DNA from: Lachnoclostridium sp. UBA1308
Lineage (GTDB): Bacteria; Bacillota; Clostridia; Lachnospirales; Lachnospiraceae
Direction of reading: 5' to 3'
DNA length: 47,330 nt
Assembly: GCA_002307215.1 (NCBI GenBank)
Contig: DBTU01000009.1
Span: 1 to 47,330 of the forward strand
How positions within the stretch are numbered: the stretch's first letter is position 1; the number at the start of each line of letters is the position of its first letter. This document shows positions 1 through 9,059 of this stretch, in pieces. Position numbers and translations under genes: made by a program. Below the pieces are notes generated by a model. It ran no database searches and was not told the origin of the DNA. It was given only the letters and a program-made list of their open reading frames with translations.

Positions 1-771
1 GGAGAATATATGTAAATCAAATGGTAGATTCAGCTCATTTAGAGCTTGAGCAAAAAGTAAGTTTTGGCACTGAAAATTCCAGTGATCGGTTGCTGTAATC
101 CATAGAAAAGTCGGTGGTGTTTTCGCTGTAACATATTTATGATTTGAAGTAAAGTCTATAAATTCATCCACTGTAATATCTTTTGTTAATAGAGAATCTG
201 GCGGCAATTTTTCCTTAGAAAAGGGAGATGTCTCACCATAACATAAAATGATCGCATTAAGTTTAGAACTCGTTTGATCAATCGGATCGTTAAAATCTGG
301 TTCTCCCAAAAGCATCGACATAATTTGTGCATCTCGACTATCCGGTTCTATAATTCCATTATTAAAACGAGTTCCTACAAAAGCGGTGAGATAACCGCCA
401 GCTGAAAATCCTATCATGCCGATCCGTTCCGGATCAATATTAAATTCTAGGGCATGATACCGAATATACCTAACCGCTCGTACTGCATCTTTGGTTGACG
501 TAAATGGAGTAAAAGGAGCAACCCGATAATTTAAAACAAAAGCATTTATTCCTATTTGATTTAGCCATTTTGCAATTGGTTTTCCTTCATTAGACGCTCT
601 AAATTGAAAACATCCGCCCGGGCAAACAATAATTGCAGGGCGGGGTTTCTCCCCTTTTAATAAATAAGGGGTCAGGGTAGGTAACCCTTCGTTATTCAAG
701 TCCCCAATAGTAAAAATTAAGTCGGCATCAGGAACATTTTTATCCCAAAGTTTTATATCTTTTAATCCCAT
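1..771 (-). CDS. alpha/beta hydrolase (acetyl-esterase type), 3' end outside window
   Basis: Partial gene running off the left edge; 257 codons are visible and stay open to base 1. It reads as a serine esterase of the BD-FAE/acetyl-xylan-esterase-like branch. An oxyanion-hole region PGGCFQFRASNEG lies near residue 55, the nucleophile elbow GFSAGG near residue 115, and a candidate acid Asp in ITATDHWN near residue 230. The catalytic His would lie outside the window. The start is ATG at 771, with a GGAGG box about 8 nt upstream. No signal peptide is seen, so a cytoplasmic enzyme acting on acyl esters (for example deacetylation of sugars) is likely. The substrate cannot be told from sequence. 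Confidence 0.85.
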   Translation of the reverse strand, partial: MGLKDIKLWDKNVPDADLIFTIGDLNNEGLPTLTPYLLKGEKPRPAIIVCPGGCFQFRASNEGKPIAKWLNQIGINAFVLNYRVAPFTPFTSTKDAVRAVRYIRYHALEFNIDPERIGMIGFSAGGYLTAFVGTRFNNGIIEPDSRDAQIMSMLLGEPDFNDPIDQTSSKLNAIILCYGETSPFSKEKLPPDSLLTKDITVDEFIDFTSNHKYVTAKTPPTFLWITATDHWNFQCQNLLFAQALNELNLPFDLHIFS

Positions 772-1499
772 CGATATTATCCTCCCATTTTAATCTGCGG
801 CTCGGTTGACCGCGGCTTTTCGCGATATATCATTTACTATTCCAACCTTTTAAGTAACCTATTTTACCACAGGTATCACTTCCCATATTTTAGATAAGAA
901 AATTATACAACCTAGTAGATGCAATCAGATACCTCAAAAATCTTTGAGAAATAAGAATGAGCAAGATTAAAAGAGAATGTGCCATTTCGATATTTCTCCA
1001 CAGTACAAAAATAATGATTATAAAATATTATCTACAGCTTGAATTGAGTAAAATAGCAGAAAAATTGCAAGTAGTAGACGGTGTATTGCTTCATAACATC
1101 CATTCTGTCAACTCGACTCTTTGACATCCATTCTGTTTCCTCAACCCTATCCTTTTTTATATCATGGATTGTTCTCCCAACAGAAAAACAAGGGTTTCCG
1201 GGCAATGACACCCTCCGCTCATATTCATATTCGGAAAGCCCCATACAAGAAACTCCTTATTTCAAGCCTTTTCAGGCCTCTCTACTTTGCTACCCTTGAC
1301 ATCAATACTACCGTCTCCACATGCCTTGAGATACAAAAAAGATGTCGTATCAATCTGGTATCCCCTTGATGGAGGAATTGTCGACATTACTACCAAGAGT
1401 CATAGGATGTTTCTTCGGTTAAATTTAACTGTCTCGATTTTCTTTCCCAAACTAGATTTATATAATTTTAGTTGATATAATATGATTGGTTAATATAAT
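772..1499. other. 728-bp intergenic stretch without a convincing gene
   Basis: Only short open frames occur and none has a good ribosome binding site or recognisable motif. Between about 1097 and 1141 the 13-mer acatccattctgt occurs twice, about 31 bp apart. The higher-GC part around 1140-1390 has the texture of old coding DNA, but I could not identify a family on either strand. Confidence 0.4.
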
Positions 1500-1525
1500 T
1501 AAACCATTAGACGAAAGGTGGTACT

Positions 1526-1876
1526 GTGAAGGATTTTCAAGAACCATTACATTCTCTGGCTGATGAATTCCACCAATTGAGTGAATCATTCACAGTATTT
1601 GGGGACGAATCAAGACAGCAGATTTTTACAACATTAATTCGGGCCGGATGTTCCGGTCTGCGTGTGGGAGAAATCACAAAACAAACGCACTTATCGCGGC
1701 CAGCGGTATCACATCATTTAAAGATTTTAAAAGATGCTAAGCTCATCAAGTTAGACAAACTCGGAACCATGAATTTCTATCATGTGGACACTGAACGAAC
1801 CATTATTAAAAAAATGCAAACGCTATTCAATCACATGGACATGCTGATTACAGATTTTGAGGAGGATAATCAATGA
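1526..1876 (+). CDS. ArsR-family winged-helix transcriptional regulator
   Basis: A 116-residue DNA-binding repressor-type protein. The wHTH spans about residues 20-100, with FGDESRQQIFTTLI as first helix, the recognition-helix region SRPAVSHHLKILKDA, and a wing ending NFYHVDTE. The ELCVCD metal motif of classical ArsR is absent; the only Cys is near residue 43, so metal sensing is not supported. The start is GTG at 1526, preceded by AAAGGTGG. Its stop overlaps the next gene by ATGA, so the two are translationally coupled. The AT-rich palindromic stretch just upstream (1465-1505) is a likely self-operator. It probably controls the EFR1 protein; the signal is unknown. Confidence 0.85.
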   Translation: MKDFQEPLHSLADEFHQLSESFTVFGDESRQQIFTTLIRAGCSGLRVGEITKQTHLSRPAVSHHLKILKDAKLIKLDKLGTMNFYHVDTERTIIKKMQTLFNHMDMLITDFEEDNQ

Positions 1877-2625
1877 TTTTATACTTTTCAGGAACCGGCA
1901 ATAGCAAATATGTTGCTCAAAAGATTGGCAACACCACCGGAGACCAAATAATATCTATGAACGAACGTATAAAACAGGGGAACACGGAACCGCTGCAATC
2001 AGCTTTACCTTTTGTTTTCATCTGTCCTACTTATGGATGGCGATTACCCCGTATTGTAGAAAACTATATTAAAAAAGTAACTTTTTCAGGAAGTGAGAAA
2101 GTATATTTTATTTTAACATGCGGCAACCATACTCTTAATGCCGTTTATTATGTTGAAAAACTTTGTCGATATAAAGGGTTTAATTTACAGGGATTTGACG
2201 CAATAGTAATGCCCGAAAACTATATCGCTTTATTTACTGCACCGGACAAAGAAGAATCTGATGCTATAATCGCTAAGGCGGATGCAAAAATCACTCAAGT
2301 AGCAACGGATATACGCGATAAAAGCTGCTTACCAGTCTTCAACAATACTGACGGAATAAAAGGCCAGATAAGCAGTGGCATAATTAATCCTGTTTTTTAC
2401 AGTCTCATTGCTCGCGCTGACGGATTTCATACGACAGAGAAATGTATTCATTGCAAAAAATGTGCAAAGCTTTGTCCCCTCAATAATATCAATATGGTTA
2501 ATGGCAACCCTGTCTGGAGTAAGAAATGCACACACTGCATGGCCTGCATTTGTGGCTGCCCAAGTGAGGCAATAGAGTATAAAAACAAGACTCAAGGAAA
2601 AACAAGATACTATTTATCTGTTTAG
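1873..2625 (+). CDS. EFR1-family flavodoxin-ferredoxin fusion
   Basis: A 250-residue redox protein. The N-terminal flavodoxin-like domain begins MILYFSGTGNSKYVA, where SGTGNS is the FMN phosphate-binding loop. The C-terminus carries two 4Fe-4S clusters in CIHCKKCAKLCP and CTHCMACICGCP (about residues 192-240). It is a soluble electron carrier of the EFR1 family, common in anaerobic Firmicutes. It overlaps the upstream ArsR gene by 4 nt (ATGA), so the regulator probably governs its expression. Length and domain order match the family. The physiological partner reductase is not encoded nearby. Confidence 0.88.
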   Translation: MILYFSGTGNSKYVAQKIGNTTGDQIISMNERIKQGNTEPLQSALPFVFICPTYGWRLPRIVENYIKKVTFSGSEKVYFILTCGNHTLNAVYYVEKLCRYKGFNLQGFDAIVMPENYIALFTAPDKEESDAIIAKADAKITQVATDIRDKSCLPVFNNTDGIKGQISSGIINPVFYSLIARADGFHTTEKCIHCKKCAKLCPLNNINMVNGNPVWSKKCTHCMACICGCPSEAIEYKNKTQGKTRYYLSV

Positions 2626-2697
2626 TCCGCACAAAATTCACTACGGCTCATCGGTTCATCTGCACTATTCGTCATCCGAACTATACTCTCCACACGC

Positions 2698-2745
2698 CAT
2701 AGTCAGGGCAACATGACTATATTTTTTCATGTTCCCCTGACTATG
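2698..2745. terminator. 19-bp hairpin downstream of EFR1
   Basis: Arms catagtcagggcaacatga and tcatgttcccctgactatg pair with one mismatch around an 11-nt AT loop. It lies 73 nt after the EFR1 stop, between convergent genes. The 3' side lacks a good T-run, so termination may be weak or structural. Confidence 0.5.
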
Positions 2746-2797
2746 GGTAAGCCTATTCAATACGCCGATTATTACCATTCCGGTGCAACATTGAAAA

Positions 2798-2830
2798 GCA
2801 ATACCCAGACACCTTCAGTCCGGGTATTGC
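2798..2830 (-). terminator. rho-independent terminator of the metallo-hydrolase gene
   Basis: On the minus strand gcaatacccggac and gtctgggtattgc pair around a 7-nt loop and are followed by TTTTC. It lies just past the stop codon at 2840. Confidence 0.75.
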
Positions 2831-2839
2831 AAATTGCAC

Positions 2840-3484
2840 TCAATTATATTGTAGAACCGCAATTTCCGGGAGATCTTTGATATTTGATAAATTAACATCA
2901 AGTTCCTTATAATCTTTTGCATCTTTTTTTGAAACGGTTATAAAGGTATCGACTTTTCCAAATATGAATCCTAGAATTCCCAATGCTTTTGTCCTATAGT
3001 GCATCGGTATAACGACCGCCGGATTGAGTTGATTCATTACTTCAGTTGCACTGCTGGCATCCAGAACGGCTCTCCCTCCTATGGGAAGGAGCAGTATGTC
3101 CACTTTTCCAATTTCATTGATCTGTTCAAGGCTCAACAGATGTCCCAGGTCGCCGCAATGGCAGACATTTAATCCGTCTATCCTGAAATTATAGACGATA
3201 TTTTTGCCTCTTTTTCTCCCAGAAACCTTGTCATGAAAGGTTTGTATGCCCTTTATGTCGATGCCTGCCTGTGAAAATACTCCCGGGTCCTTGATATACA
3301 CAAAGTCTCCTTTAACCGCGCCGACATTGTTATGGTCACCATGATTGTGACTGGTTGTGACGATGTGCGCGTCGATTTCCGGCAATTTATAATCCAGCAT
3401 ATTGTGATACGGGTCCATGACGATTTTTGTGCCATTTTCAGCAGTGAGCCTAAAGCACGAATGCCCAAACCATTTTATTTTCAT
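2840..3484 (-). CDS. MBL-fold metal-dependent hydrolase (UlaG-like)
   Basis: A 214-residue metallo-beta-lactamase-fold protein of the UPF0173/UlaG-like group. The zinc motif HNHGDH is at residues 46-51 (SHNHGDHNN), with CHCGDLGH in the middle and MHYRT near residue 170 supplying further ligands. It starts MKIKWFGHSCFRL, the usual N-terminus of this group. A longer reading to 3514 exists, but ATG at 3484 has AAGGAGGA 8 nt upstream and is preferred. No signal peptide, so cytoplasmic. The substrate is unknown; related proteins are annotated as generic hydrolases. It is a single gene with its own terminator. Confidence 0.85.
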   Translation of the reverse strand: MKIKWFGHSCFRLTAENGTKIVMDPYHNMLDYKLPEIDAHIVTTSHNHGDHNNVGAVKGDFVYIKDPGVFSQAGIDIKGIQTFHDKVSGRKRGKNIVYNFRIDGLNVCHCGDLGHLLSLEQINEIGKVDILLLPIGGRAVLDASSATEVMNQLNPAVVIPMHYRTKALGILGFIFGKVDTFITVSKKDAKDYKELDVNLSNIKDLPEIAVLQYN

Positions 3485-3566
3485 ATGAAATCTCCTCCTT
3501 TTATAAAGCTTCACTCGTATTGATTTTTTTTGTAAATTATGGCTATTTACATTGCTAACCTAAACA

Positions 3567-5057
3567 CTAGAACTTGTTATGCTGTAAGTAATGATCCTCG
3601 TTTTGCTTGCTATATTGCTGTTTATCCAGTATCGACAGGTTAGGCTCTTTAATCTGATGCAGAAAGAATGCAGGGATAGCAGCGATTACGGAAAAACCCA
3701 CTGCCCACCAGAATGCTGTGTTGAAGGCGTGCACCATTGAGCTGAGTACGCCGCTTGTCATCTGATTCTCGACGATGACAGCCAGCGTCGCCGGGCCGAA
3801 CGCGCCACCGATTGTCTGTAGAATCCGAATGGCAATACTTGCCTGCGGTACCTCAGCTTTTCCAAGCCCCAGATAGGCTGCGGCCATCACTGGAATGGTA
3901 ATGCCGCCAAGACCCGCGCCTCTGACTAGCAGTGCAAGGATCAGCACGATATTACTTGTATGGGCTCCCGCTAACGCAAATGGAATCGTACCGATGACCG
4001 TGACGGCAAGGCTCACCAGTACGATGACCCGCGCGCCGATTTTATCCGTTAGACGACCAATCCAGCTACGCGTCAGCAGCATACCAACCCCCTGCGGGAT
4101 CATCATGACACCTGTCATTATGATACTTTCACCGCGTACCTGCTGGTAGTATAATGGGAGCAGTAGCATCGCGCCGTTTGTCGCCATCCCGGATATGAAC
4201 ATCATGATCGTCGACACTGTAAAATTGCGAGACTTAAAAAGCCGCAGATCGATCACCGGCTTGTTTTTAGTCCGCAGAGCGTAAAACACAAACACAGCCA
4301 GTAGAAATACCCCCAACAGAACCGGAATTAGCACTTCCTGATTGCCAAACTCACCATAGGTACCCACCTTGGATATGCCGTATATGAAGAGCGCGAACAT
4401 CAGTGATAATAGCAGGATTCCTATTAAATCAAACGACGTCTTTACCCTCGGTGAAACGTCTCTGGGGACTAAGAACATCGTGAGCAAAAGTGTGATAAAA
4501 CAGACTGGGATATTGATATAGAACGCCCAGCGCCAGCTCAGGCTATTCAAAATGAGACCACCCAGCAACGGGCCGAGAATCGGTCCCAGCAAAGAGGGAA
4601 TGCTGATGATGGACATCAGCGCGCCAAGATTCTTCCCACCGGCGATACGCACAATTAGTGTCGTCAGTGTCGTGAGCATGAGCCCTGTGGCAAAGCCCTG
4701 GATCAGCCTGAAGCAGATCAGGCTCACAATGCTCCAGGATACACCGCATAAGATTGAGCCAAGCAAAAACAGCATGAGGGAAAACGTGTATACCTTCTTG
4801 CCTCCATACCTGTCGACTGCCCAGCCCGAGAACGGCACTGCAATTCCCATGCTGAGGGCAAAGCCTGTTGTGACTCACTGGATGACGGAAACTGTTGTTT
4901 TCAGATCAGTAGCCATGACTTTAAGCGCCACATTGACCATGGTGCTGTCCAACAACGGCGCTAATATGCCCAGTACAAGAATAATCGAGATTCTAACCAC
5001 CTTTGGATCAAGTTTCTCTCCCACTGACTGCACTTTTTTGTTTTTTTTATCAGACAT
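3567..5057 (-). pseudogene. DHA2-type MFS multidrug transporter, interrupted by in-frame TGA
   Basis: A single frame of about 496 codons for a 14-TM drug:proton antiporter of the EmrB/QacA group. The N-terminus has LAPLLDSTMVNVALKVMATD (motif D1-like) and the loop GWAVDRYGGKK (motif A). The frame is broken once, by TGA at 4875-4877 right after TTVSVIQ and before VTTGFALSMG. The family has a conserved Trp here (IQWVTTGY), so TGG to TGA explains it. Start at 5057 with AAAGGAG upstream. TGA serves as a normal stop elsewhere (ArsR gene), so recoding is unlikely. GC is clearly higher than in neighbours, suggesting acquisition. It is probably non-functional unless TGA is read through or the downstream ATG at 4850 is used. 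Confidence 0.85.
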
Positions 5058-5183
5058 AGATATTCTCCTTTCAAGAGATATAAAAAACGCACTGGAGTGC
5101 TATGATAAAATTGCAGCCGTGAAACACTCTCAGATGAAATCGGCGTGAAGAAGGTGGCGCAGTAACATCGGATTCCATACACC

Positions 5184-5258
5184 CTAGCTAATTGGTGCAG
5201 CCATTAGAAGCAGTATACCGATCCAGCACACAGACAAATTTCTTTTCCAAATAGGCAT
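5184..5258 (-). pseudogene. short ORF resembling the N-terminus of an MFS permease
   Basis: A 24-codon frame starting ATG at 5258, with GGAGG 6 nt upstream, and ending TAG at 5184. The peptide MPIWKRNLSVCWIGILLL resembles the first helix of 12-TM MFS exporters, which often begin WKRNL. It may be the stub left when another exporter was deleted, or a short translated leader for the DHA2 gene 126 nt downstream. The rest of the gap (5059-5183) shows nothing recognisable. Confidence 0.35.
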
Positions 5259-5342
5259 AACTTTCCTCCATTTAAAATAAAATCTACCTTCATTTATCTC
5301 TTTTATATTAAAATGAATAGCGGTTGAAAGCCATGCACAATT

Positions 5343-6173
5343 TTAAATTTCATACACATTCTTGCTATAAAATTCTGATGGGCTTAATCCTTCTATTCTT
5401 TTAAATATCCTACTGAAATAGAACTCGTTGGTGTATCCCAACTCAAATGCCACTTCTTTGACCTTTTTATTGTCCTCAATAAGCAGCTCTTTGGCCTTTT
5501 CGATTTTCATTTTATTAAAGTACATAATGATTGGATAGCCCGTTGCTTCTTTGAATGCCCTGGATAAATAGAATGTGGATAGTCCGATTCTCCCAGATAA
5601 TTCCTCTAAAGTGATCTTTCTATTGATATTCTGACGCATATATTCTATTATCTGGTCAATCTTCAAAGATATAGCATGATTTTTGCTCTGCCTTATATTG
5701 TTTTGAGAAACCCAAATAAGCAATTGCCGAAGTAATGTAGCGGCAACAAACTCATAGCTTGGCCCCTTGTCATTCCAAGTATCCAAGAGTTTATCAAACA
5801 ACTCTTCCAAAGGAGTATAGTCCGTTATTTTCTGGGCGAACGGCTGTCGTATGGTTTGGATATCCTCCCTATACTTCCATTTGCCGTCAGGACCTAGTAC
5901 CATACGCGAGCCGCTGAAATGCACCGTAACATAATGTTCAGGATTTTGAGCCCGTGGTTCGATTGATTGTTGAACACCCGGAGGAATATAGAACATCATT
6001 CCCTTTTTTATCGGAAATCTGTTGCCTCCAATCACGATATGACCGCTCCCCTCGGAAACAAAGATCATTTCGTGATGTTGATATGTCCTTGTAACACCGT
6101 ACGTAACTTTTCCAGGGTCCTTCAATTTTTGCCCTTTACAGTAATGTATTTGGCATAATATATCTGTTACCAT
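5343..6173 (-). CDS. AraC-family transcriptional regulator (cupin + HTH_18)
   Basis: A 276-residue regulator. An N-terminal cupin sensing domain (about residues 25-110; HEMIFVSEGSGHIVIGG, GMMFYIPPGVQQSIEP) is joined to a C-terminal double HTH (about 175-276: ITLEELSGRIGLSTFYLSRA and VKEVAFELGYTNEFYFSRI). The profile fits AraC activators of sugar or polysaccharide metabolism. The start is taken at 6173 because GGAGG lies 5 nt upstream; an in-frame ATG at 6191 has no such site. It is transcribed toward the drug-exporter pseudogene, but the 284-nt gap argues against an operon. Target and inducer unknown. Confidence 0.85.
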   Translation of the reverse strand: MVTDILCQIHYCKGQKLKDPGKVTYGVTRTYQHHEMIFVSEGSGHIVIGGNRFPIKKGMMFYIPPGVQQSIEPRAQNPEHYVTVHFSGSRMVLGPDGKWKYREDIQTIRQPFAQKITDYTPLEELFDKLLDTWNDKGPSYEFVAATLLRQLLIWVSQNNIRQSKNHAISLKIDQIIEYMRQNINRKITLEELSGRIGLSTFYLSRAFKEATGYPIIMYFNKMKIEKAKELLIEDNKKVKEVAFELGYTNEFYFSRIFKRIEGLSPSEFYSKNVYEI

Positions 6174-6611
6174 ACTTTCCTCCAAGATCACGAGAATACG
6201 CAGAAACTCGTAGTTTATTATAGACGCATCTAACTATATTCTATCATATCTGATTATGCTATCAAATCACGAAGTTTATTTGATCTGTTTTATTATCGTT
6301 CTATTCATCATTACTCTTAAGATAATTAGTGCTATAGTGCCACTATATTCTGATTTTGAAAAAATATCGGGTATATAAATGGTAGCAAATGGATGTGGAA
6401 ATCTACTACAATTTTGTTTCATGTATATTAATACTGAATAATAATCGATATGGTAATTAGTTAATAATAAATCCTTACTCCTTCTTTATTCTTAATGTTT
6501 TTTCAATTAATCAATTTGAATTACTGTTATTACGAATGTTGTTTCTACATTCCATTATATTTATTTATTTTTAAAATGCAAACATTACGCAAATTGAGAT
6601 AATGTCAAGAT

Positions 6612-6933
6612 ACTTTATTTGAAAAACTTAAGATTACACAAGTTTTGAACTTTATTTTTGTCCCTAATCTACTATATTTTATCTACAAAAATGAACTTTA
6701 TTATTCCTATAAATAAAGTTCAAAACAAAATAAAGTACATTCCATAAATAATGTACTTTATCACTCTATTCCTTATTCAGCAAGGATTTTCTCTATTCAA
6801 TTATAAAGTACATTATTTTTTAGTTTTAAATCATAAATGAATTTATTTATTAAAAAACCTCAAAAAATAGACTTTATTCTCGTTAAAACTGAAAAAAATA
6901 ATTTCGTACTATTCGTCAAAAAATGAACTTTAT
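6612..6933. repeat. cluster of nine ACTTTAT/ATAAAGT repeats with two palindromes
   Basis: The heptamer occurs at 6612, 6649, 6695, 6755, 6871 and 6927 (direct) and 6713, 6730 and 6803 (inverted). Several are extended to aaatgaactttatt. Two neighbouring pairs form perfect inverted repeats: GAACTTTATT/AATAAAGTTC (6693-6721 region) and ATAAAGTACATT/AATGTACTTTAT (6730-6761). The DNA is otherwise gene-free and very AT-rich. The layout resembles iterons or operator arrays, but no Rep or regulator gene is adjacent. Confidence 0.75.
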
Positions 6934-6968
6934 TTTAAAATTCACTTCAAAACGTGAGTGCATTTTTA

Positions 6969-7100
6969 TTAAAAGAAGTATCTCTTTTTCCTACGTAGAC
7001 CTTTACAATAAGGACATGACTCCATATGTCTATGTTGATAATATATCTTTTTCTTAGGACTCATAAGATATTTTGTTTTACAATCTTTGCAGTCCTACCA
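6969..7100 (-). pseudogene. C-terminal fragment of a zinc-ribbon (DUF4379-like) protein, copy 1
   Basis: Minus-strand frame ending TAA at 6969. It reads W-stop-DCKDCKTKYLMSP, then a basic segment, then SCPYCKGLRRKKRYFF and stop. Two Cys pairs (CxxC and CPYC) with a preceding WW are the hallmark of the DUF4379/treble-clef zinc-ribbon repeat. The second Trp has become TAG. Only the last repeat unit survives. A related fragment lies at 14685-14935 in the same orientation. Confidence 0.6.
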
Positions 7101-7109
7101 TACAATTTC

Positions 7110-7305
7110 CTATCTGATAATACAAAGGCCTGTAAATTCTCAATCCCCGGTACCTCTGCAATTGTCATCATTTCCTTAAAAGAAACAGTGCCTCGTTCAA
7201 CTTCTTATTAATATTCTGCGGAGTCTAACCAATACGCCTGTAAAGTTGCGAAAGACTGATATTCTATGTCATTCACAACTCTCTTATCATACTCAATGTT
7301 GCCAT
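7110..7305 (-). pseudogene. decayed Cro/C1-type HTH regulator fragment
   Basis: From an ATG at 7305 one frame reads MATLSMIREL-stop, then ISLSQLYRRIG-stop-TPQNINKKL; a shifted frame continues ERGTVSFKEMMTIAEV and LQAFVLSDRK. Joined, these match the shape of small Firmicute XRE regulators (helix, turn with TPQNxNKKL, then FKEMMxIAE). At least three stops and one frameshift make it non-functional. It directly abuts the zinc-ribbon fragment. Family assignment is by pattern only. Confidence 0.45.
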
Positions 7306-7408
7306 GTTATACCATCACTAATATAACTCCTATTTTTAGTAAATGTTTCAAATGATGACGTAGTGAAAAAGAAGTAATCATGAGCTATACTGACAATAGA
7401 TAGAAAAT

Positions 7409-7867
7409 ATGGTACAGGCTCTCCTTAATGCCAGAAAGAAGCTGTTCGGACCATCATCAGAGATCACCCGTCAGGTGGAGGGGTAGATGAATCTGTTTGA
7501 GACCACCTTGGAGCTGGCAAAAGAACTGTTCAAGGAACAGAAAAAGATAACCGCACCCTCTCATACCAGGACTGCCAGACAGCCTGGTGTCAGGGTTGAA
7601 ATGCTGGCAGGGCTTCCAAAAGAGATTGAAGAGTTCATCATCGATCAAAATGAGACCTGTCTATCTGTGGTGGCGAGTTAAAGATCATTGGTAAGAAACT
7701 CGTTCGTACAGAGGTAGAATTCATTTCTGCGAAACAGAAAGTAAAACAAATCGTACAGCATGTAGCCAAGTGTATGAAATGCGGAACTGAGAAAAGTGAG
7801 AATCCAAAGGATCACTTCCAAAAAGCGACGGTACCAAATTCATTGCTTCCTCACCTTTACTTGCTAT
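7409..7867 (+). mobile_element. IS66-type transposase N-terminal remnant
   Basis: Recognisable start of an IS66 TnpC transposase. LLNARKKLFGPSSE is followed by TAG at 7484-7486 where family members usually have Gln, then MNLFETTLELAKELFKEQKK and PKEIEEFIIDQNETC. A missing base near 7657 shifts the frame; the +1 frame continues ICGGELKIIGKKLV, then CMKCGTEKSENPKDHFQKA. The zinc-ribbon CxxC and CMKC pairs are therefore split across frames. Similarity ends around 7867, so the catalytic DDE domain is absent. No inverted repeats or target duplications could be found. Confidence 0.8.
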
Positions 7868-7910
7868 TTAACGTTCATACAGAAAAAATTGACGTTCATG
7901 TATCAAGGTA

Positions 7911-7938
7911 TTGACAAATACTGACAATGTGATATATT
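7911..7938 (+). promoter_or_regulatory. sigma-A promoter of the secreted-protein pair
   Basis: TTGACA at 7911-7916, 16-bp spacer, TATATT at 7933-7938. It lies 87 nt before the ATG at 8025 and directly after the IS66 remnant. Confidence 0.6.
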
Positions 7939-8024
7939 TATAAAGCAAGCTTGCGAATATGGAAAAAATAGTATAATTTATTGTAAAGAAAATTTTACAC
8001 AAAAAAGAATAGAGGGTATTAACA

Positions 8025-9059
8025 ATGAAACAGTTACGTAAAATTATGGTTGTCTTGTTATCATTAATAGTTGTCCTATCTTCAACGCCCGCTTTTGCTA
8101 ATGCGGATACAAATTTAAAAGCTAATTTGCGTTCTGCCAATCTTGACAGTCAGATTCAAAGTCTTTTGGATGATCGTGCTAAATTATTGATACATACCAA
8201 TGTGGATCAAAATGTTCTTGATAAGATTGATACAAAGTTACATAAATTGGGCGTTCAATTTTTGTCAACTGATGAAGTTAATAAACAATTTCCACAAAGT
8301 AAAGCAATCAAAGCACTAGAAACCGTTCCTACCACTACAAGTGGTGCAGCTATACAGCCTTATTATGTAACGCCAACTTCTCCTGTAAACCAATATTTGT
8401 CGTATCGTTCTAACTTTTACGCTAACGGTAACACTTATAATATTCAAAGACTTATAGTTCAGCCTTATAGTACGAGTTCACCGTTATATAAACAGGGCAG
8501 TAGAACTATTACATTCGACACCAATTGGCAAGCAGGAGTGGCCAACGCTCTAACAGCTGTTGGAACGGCTGTTGCGGGTTCACTCTACGAAACTGTTGCT
8601 AATGTAGCTCTTACTTTATATAGTGTAGTTTCAGGTTTTGTTAGTGGAATTACTAGAACAACAGAAGTTGATGTACCCAATATAACTTATACATGGTCGT
8701 CGAATGAAACAGTGGTTTTTACTTATGTACGTCTCGAAAGTCAGACTGATGATTATCAATGGCTTTCTGAAATATCCACGAAGACCTTAACAGCAGTAGG
8801 ATGGCAAATACCAACGTTTAGTTATAAATTAGGAAGCTTGTGGCTATTGACACCTCAAATAATTTCAGGGTCTCAAAATATTAGTATAACACCATCGGGC
8901 TATGATAATATTACGAATGCTGTAGCGCAATATAATAGCGGCTTATCAGGACCACGTTTAGCTGAAGTTTCCAGCATCCAAATCTCTGGACCTGAAAGCA
9001 AGACGGTTCAATATATTAGTCCAGTTTGCCCGAACTTCCCACTTCAGTGCGAACCATGA
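8025..9059 (+). CDS. secreted protein of unknown function
   Basis: A 344-residue protein with a clear Sec signal peptide (MKQLRKIMVVLLSLIVVLSS, cleavage after AFA near residue 26). A charged helical segment follows (about 30-95; DDRAKLLIHTNVDQNVLDKI). The mature part is then rich in Ser/Thr/Tyr, with a central hydrophobic Gly/Ala/Val stretch (about 165-205; AGVANALTAVGTAVAGSLYE) that could insert in a membrane. The C-terminus ends CPNFPLQCEP with two Cys. RBS AGAGGG at 8011. The stop overlaps the next ATG (ATGA at 9056), so both proteins are co-produced. I do not recognise the family; a secreted effector or bacteriocin-like protein is possible but unproven. Confidence 0.8.
   Translation: MKQLRKIMVVLLSLIVVLSSTPAFANADTNLKANLRSANLDSQIQSLLDDRAKLLIHTNVDQNVLDKIDTKLHKLGVQFLSTDEVNKQFPQSKAIKALETVPTTTSGAAIQPYYVTPTSPVNQYLSYRSNFYANGNTYNIQRLIVQPYSTSSPLYKQGSRTITFDTNWQAGVANALTAVGTAVAGSLYETVANVALTLYSVVSGFVSGITRTTEVDVPNITYTWSSNETVVFTYVRLESQTDDYQWLSEISTKTLTAVGWQIPTFSYKLGSLWLLTPQIISGSQNISITPSGYDNITNAVAQYNSGLSGPRLAEVSSIQISGPESKTVQYISPVCPNFPLQCEP

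Noticed and set aside
1032..1475. Short open frames on both strands between the esterase and ArsR genes
   Set aside because: They overlap each other, lack ribosome binding sites and show no recognisable domain; possibly old debris.
4875..4877. TGA read as tryptophan (altered genetic code)
   Set aside because: TGA is used as terminal stop by clear genes in the window, such as the ArsR and LytTR genes, and Trp is encoded by TGG throughout.
4552..5148. 198-codon plus-strand frame opposite the drug exporter
   Set aside because: Antisense shadow in GC-richer DNA; its protein sequence has no coherent domain and the minus strand reads as a clear MFS protein.
6612..6933. CRISPR array
   Set aside because: Repeats are only 7-14 bp, occur in both orientations and have irregular spacing.
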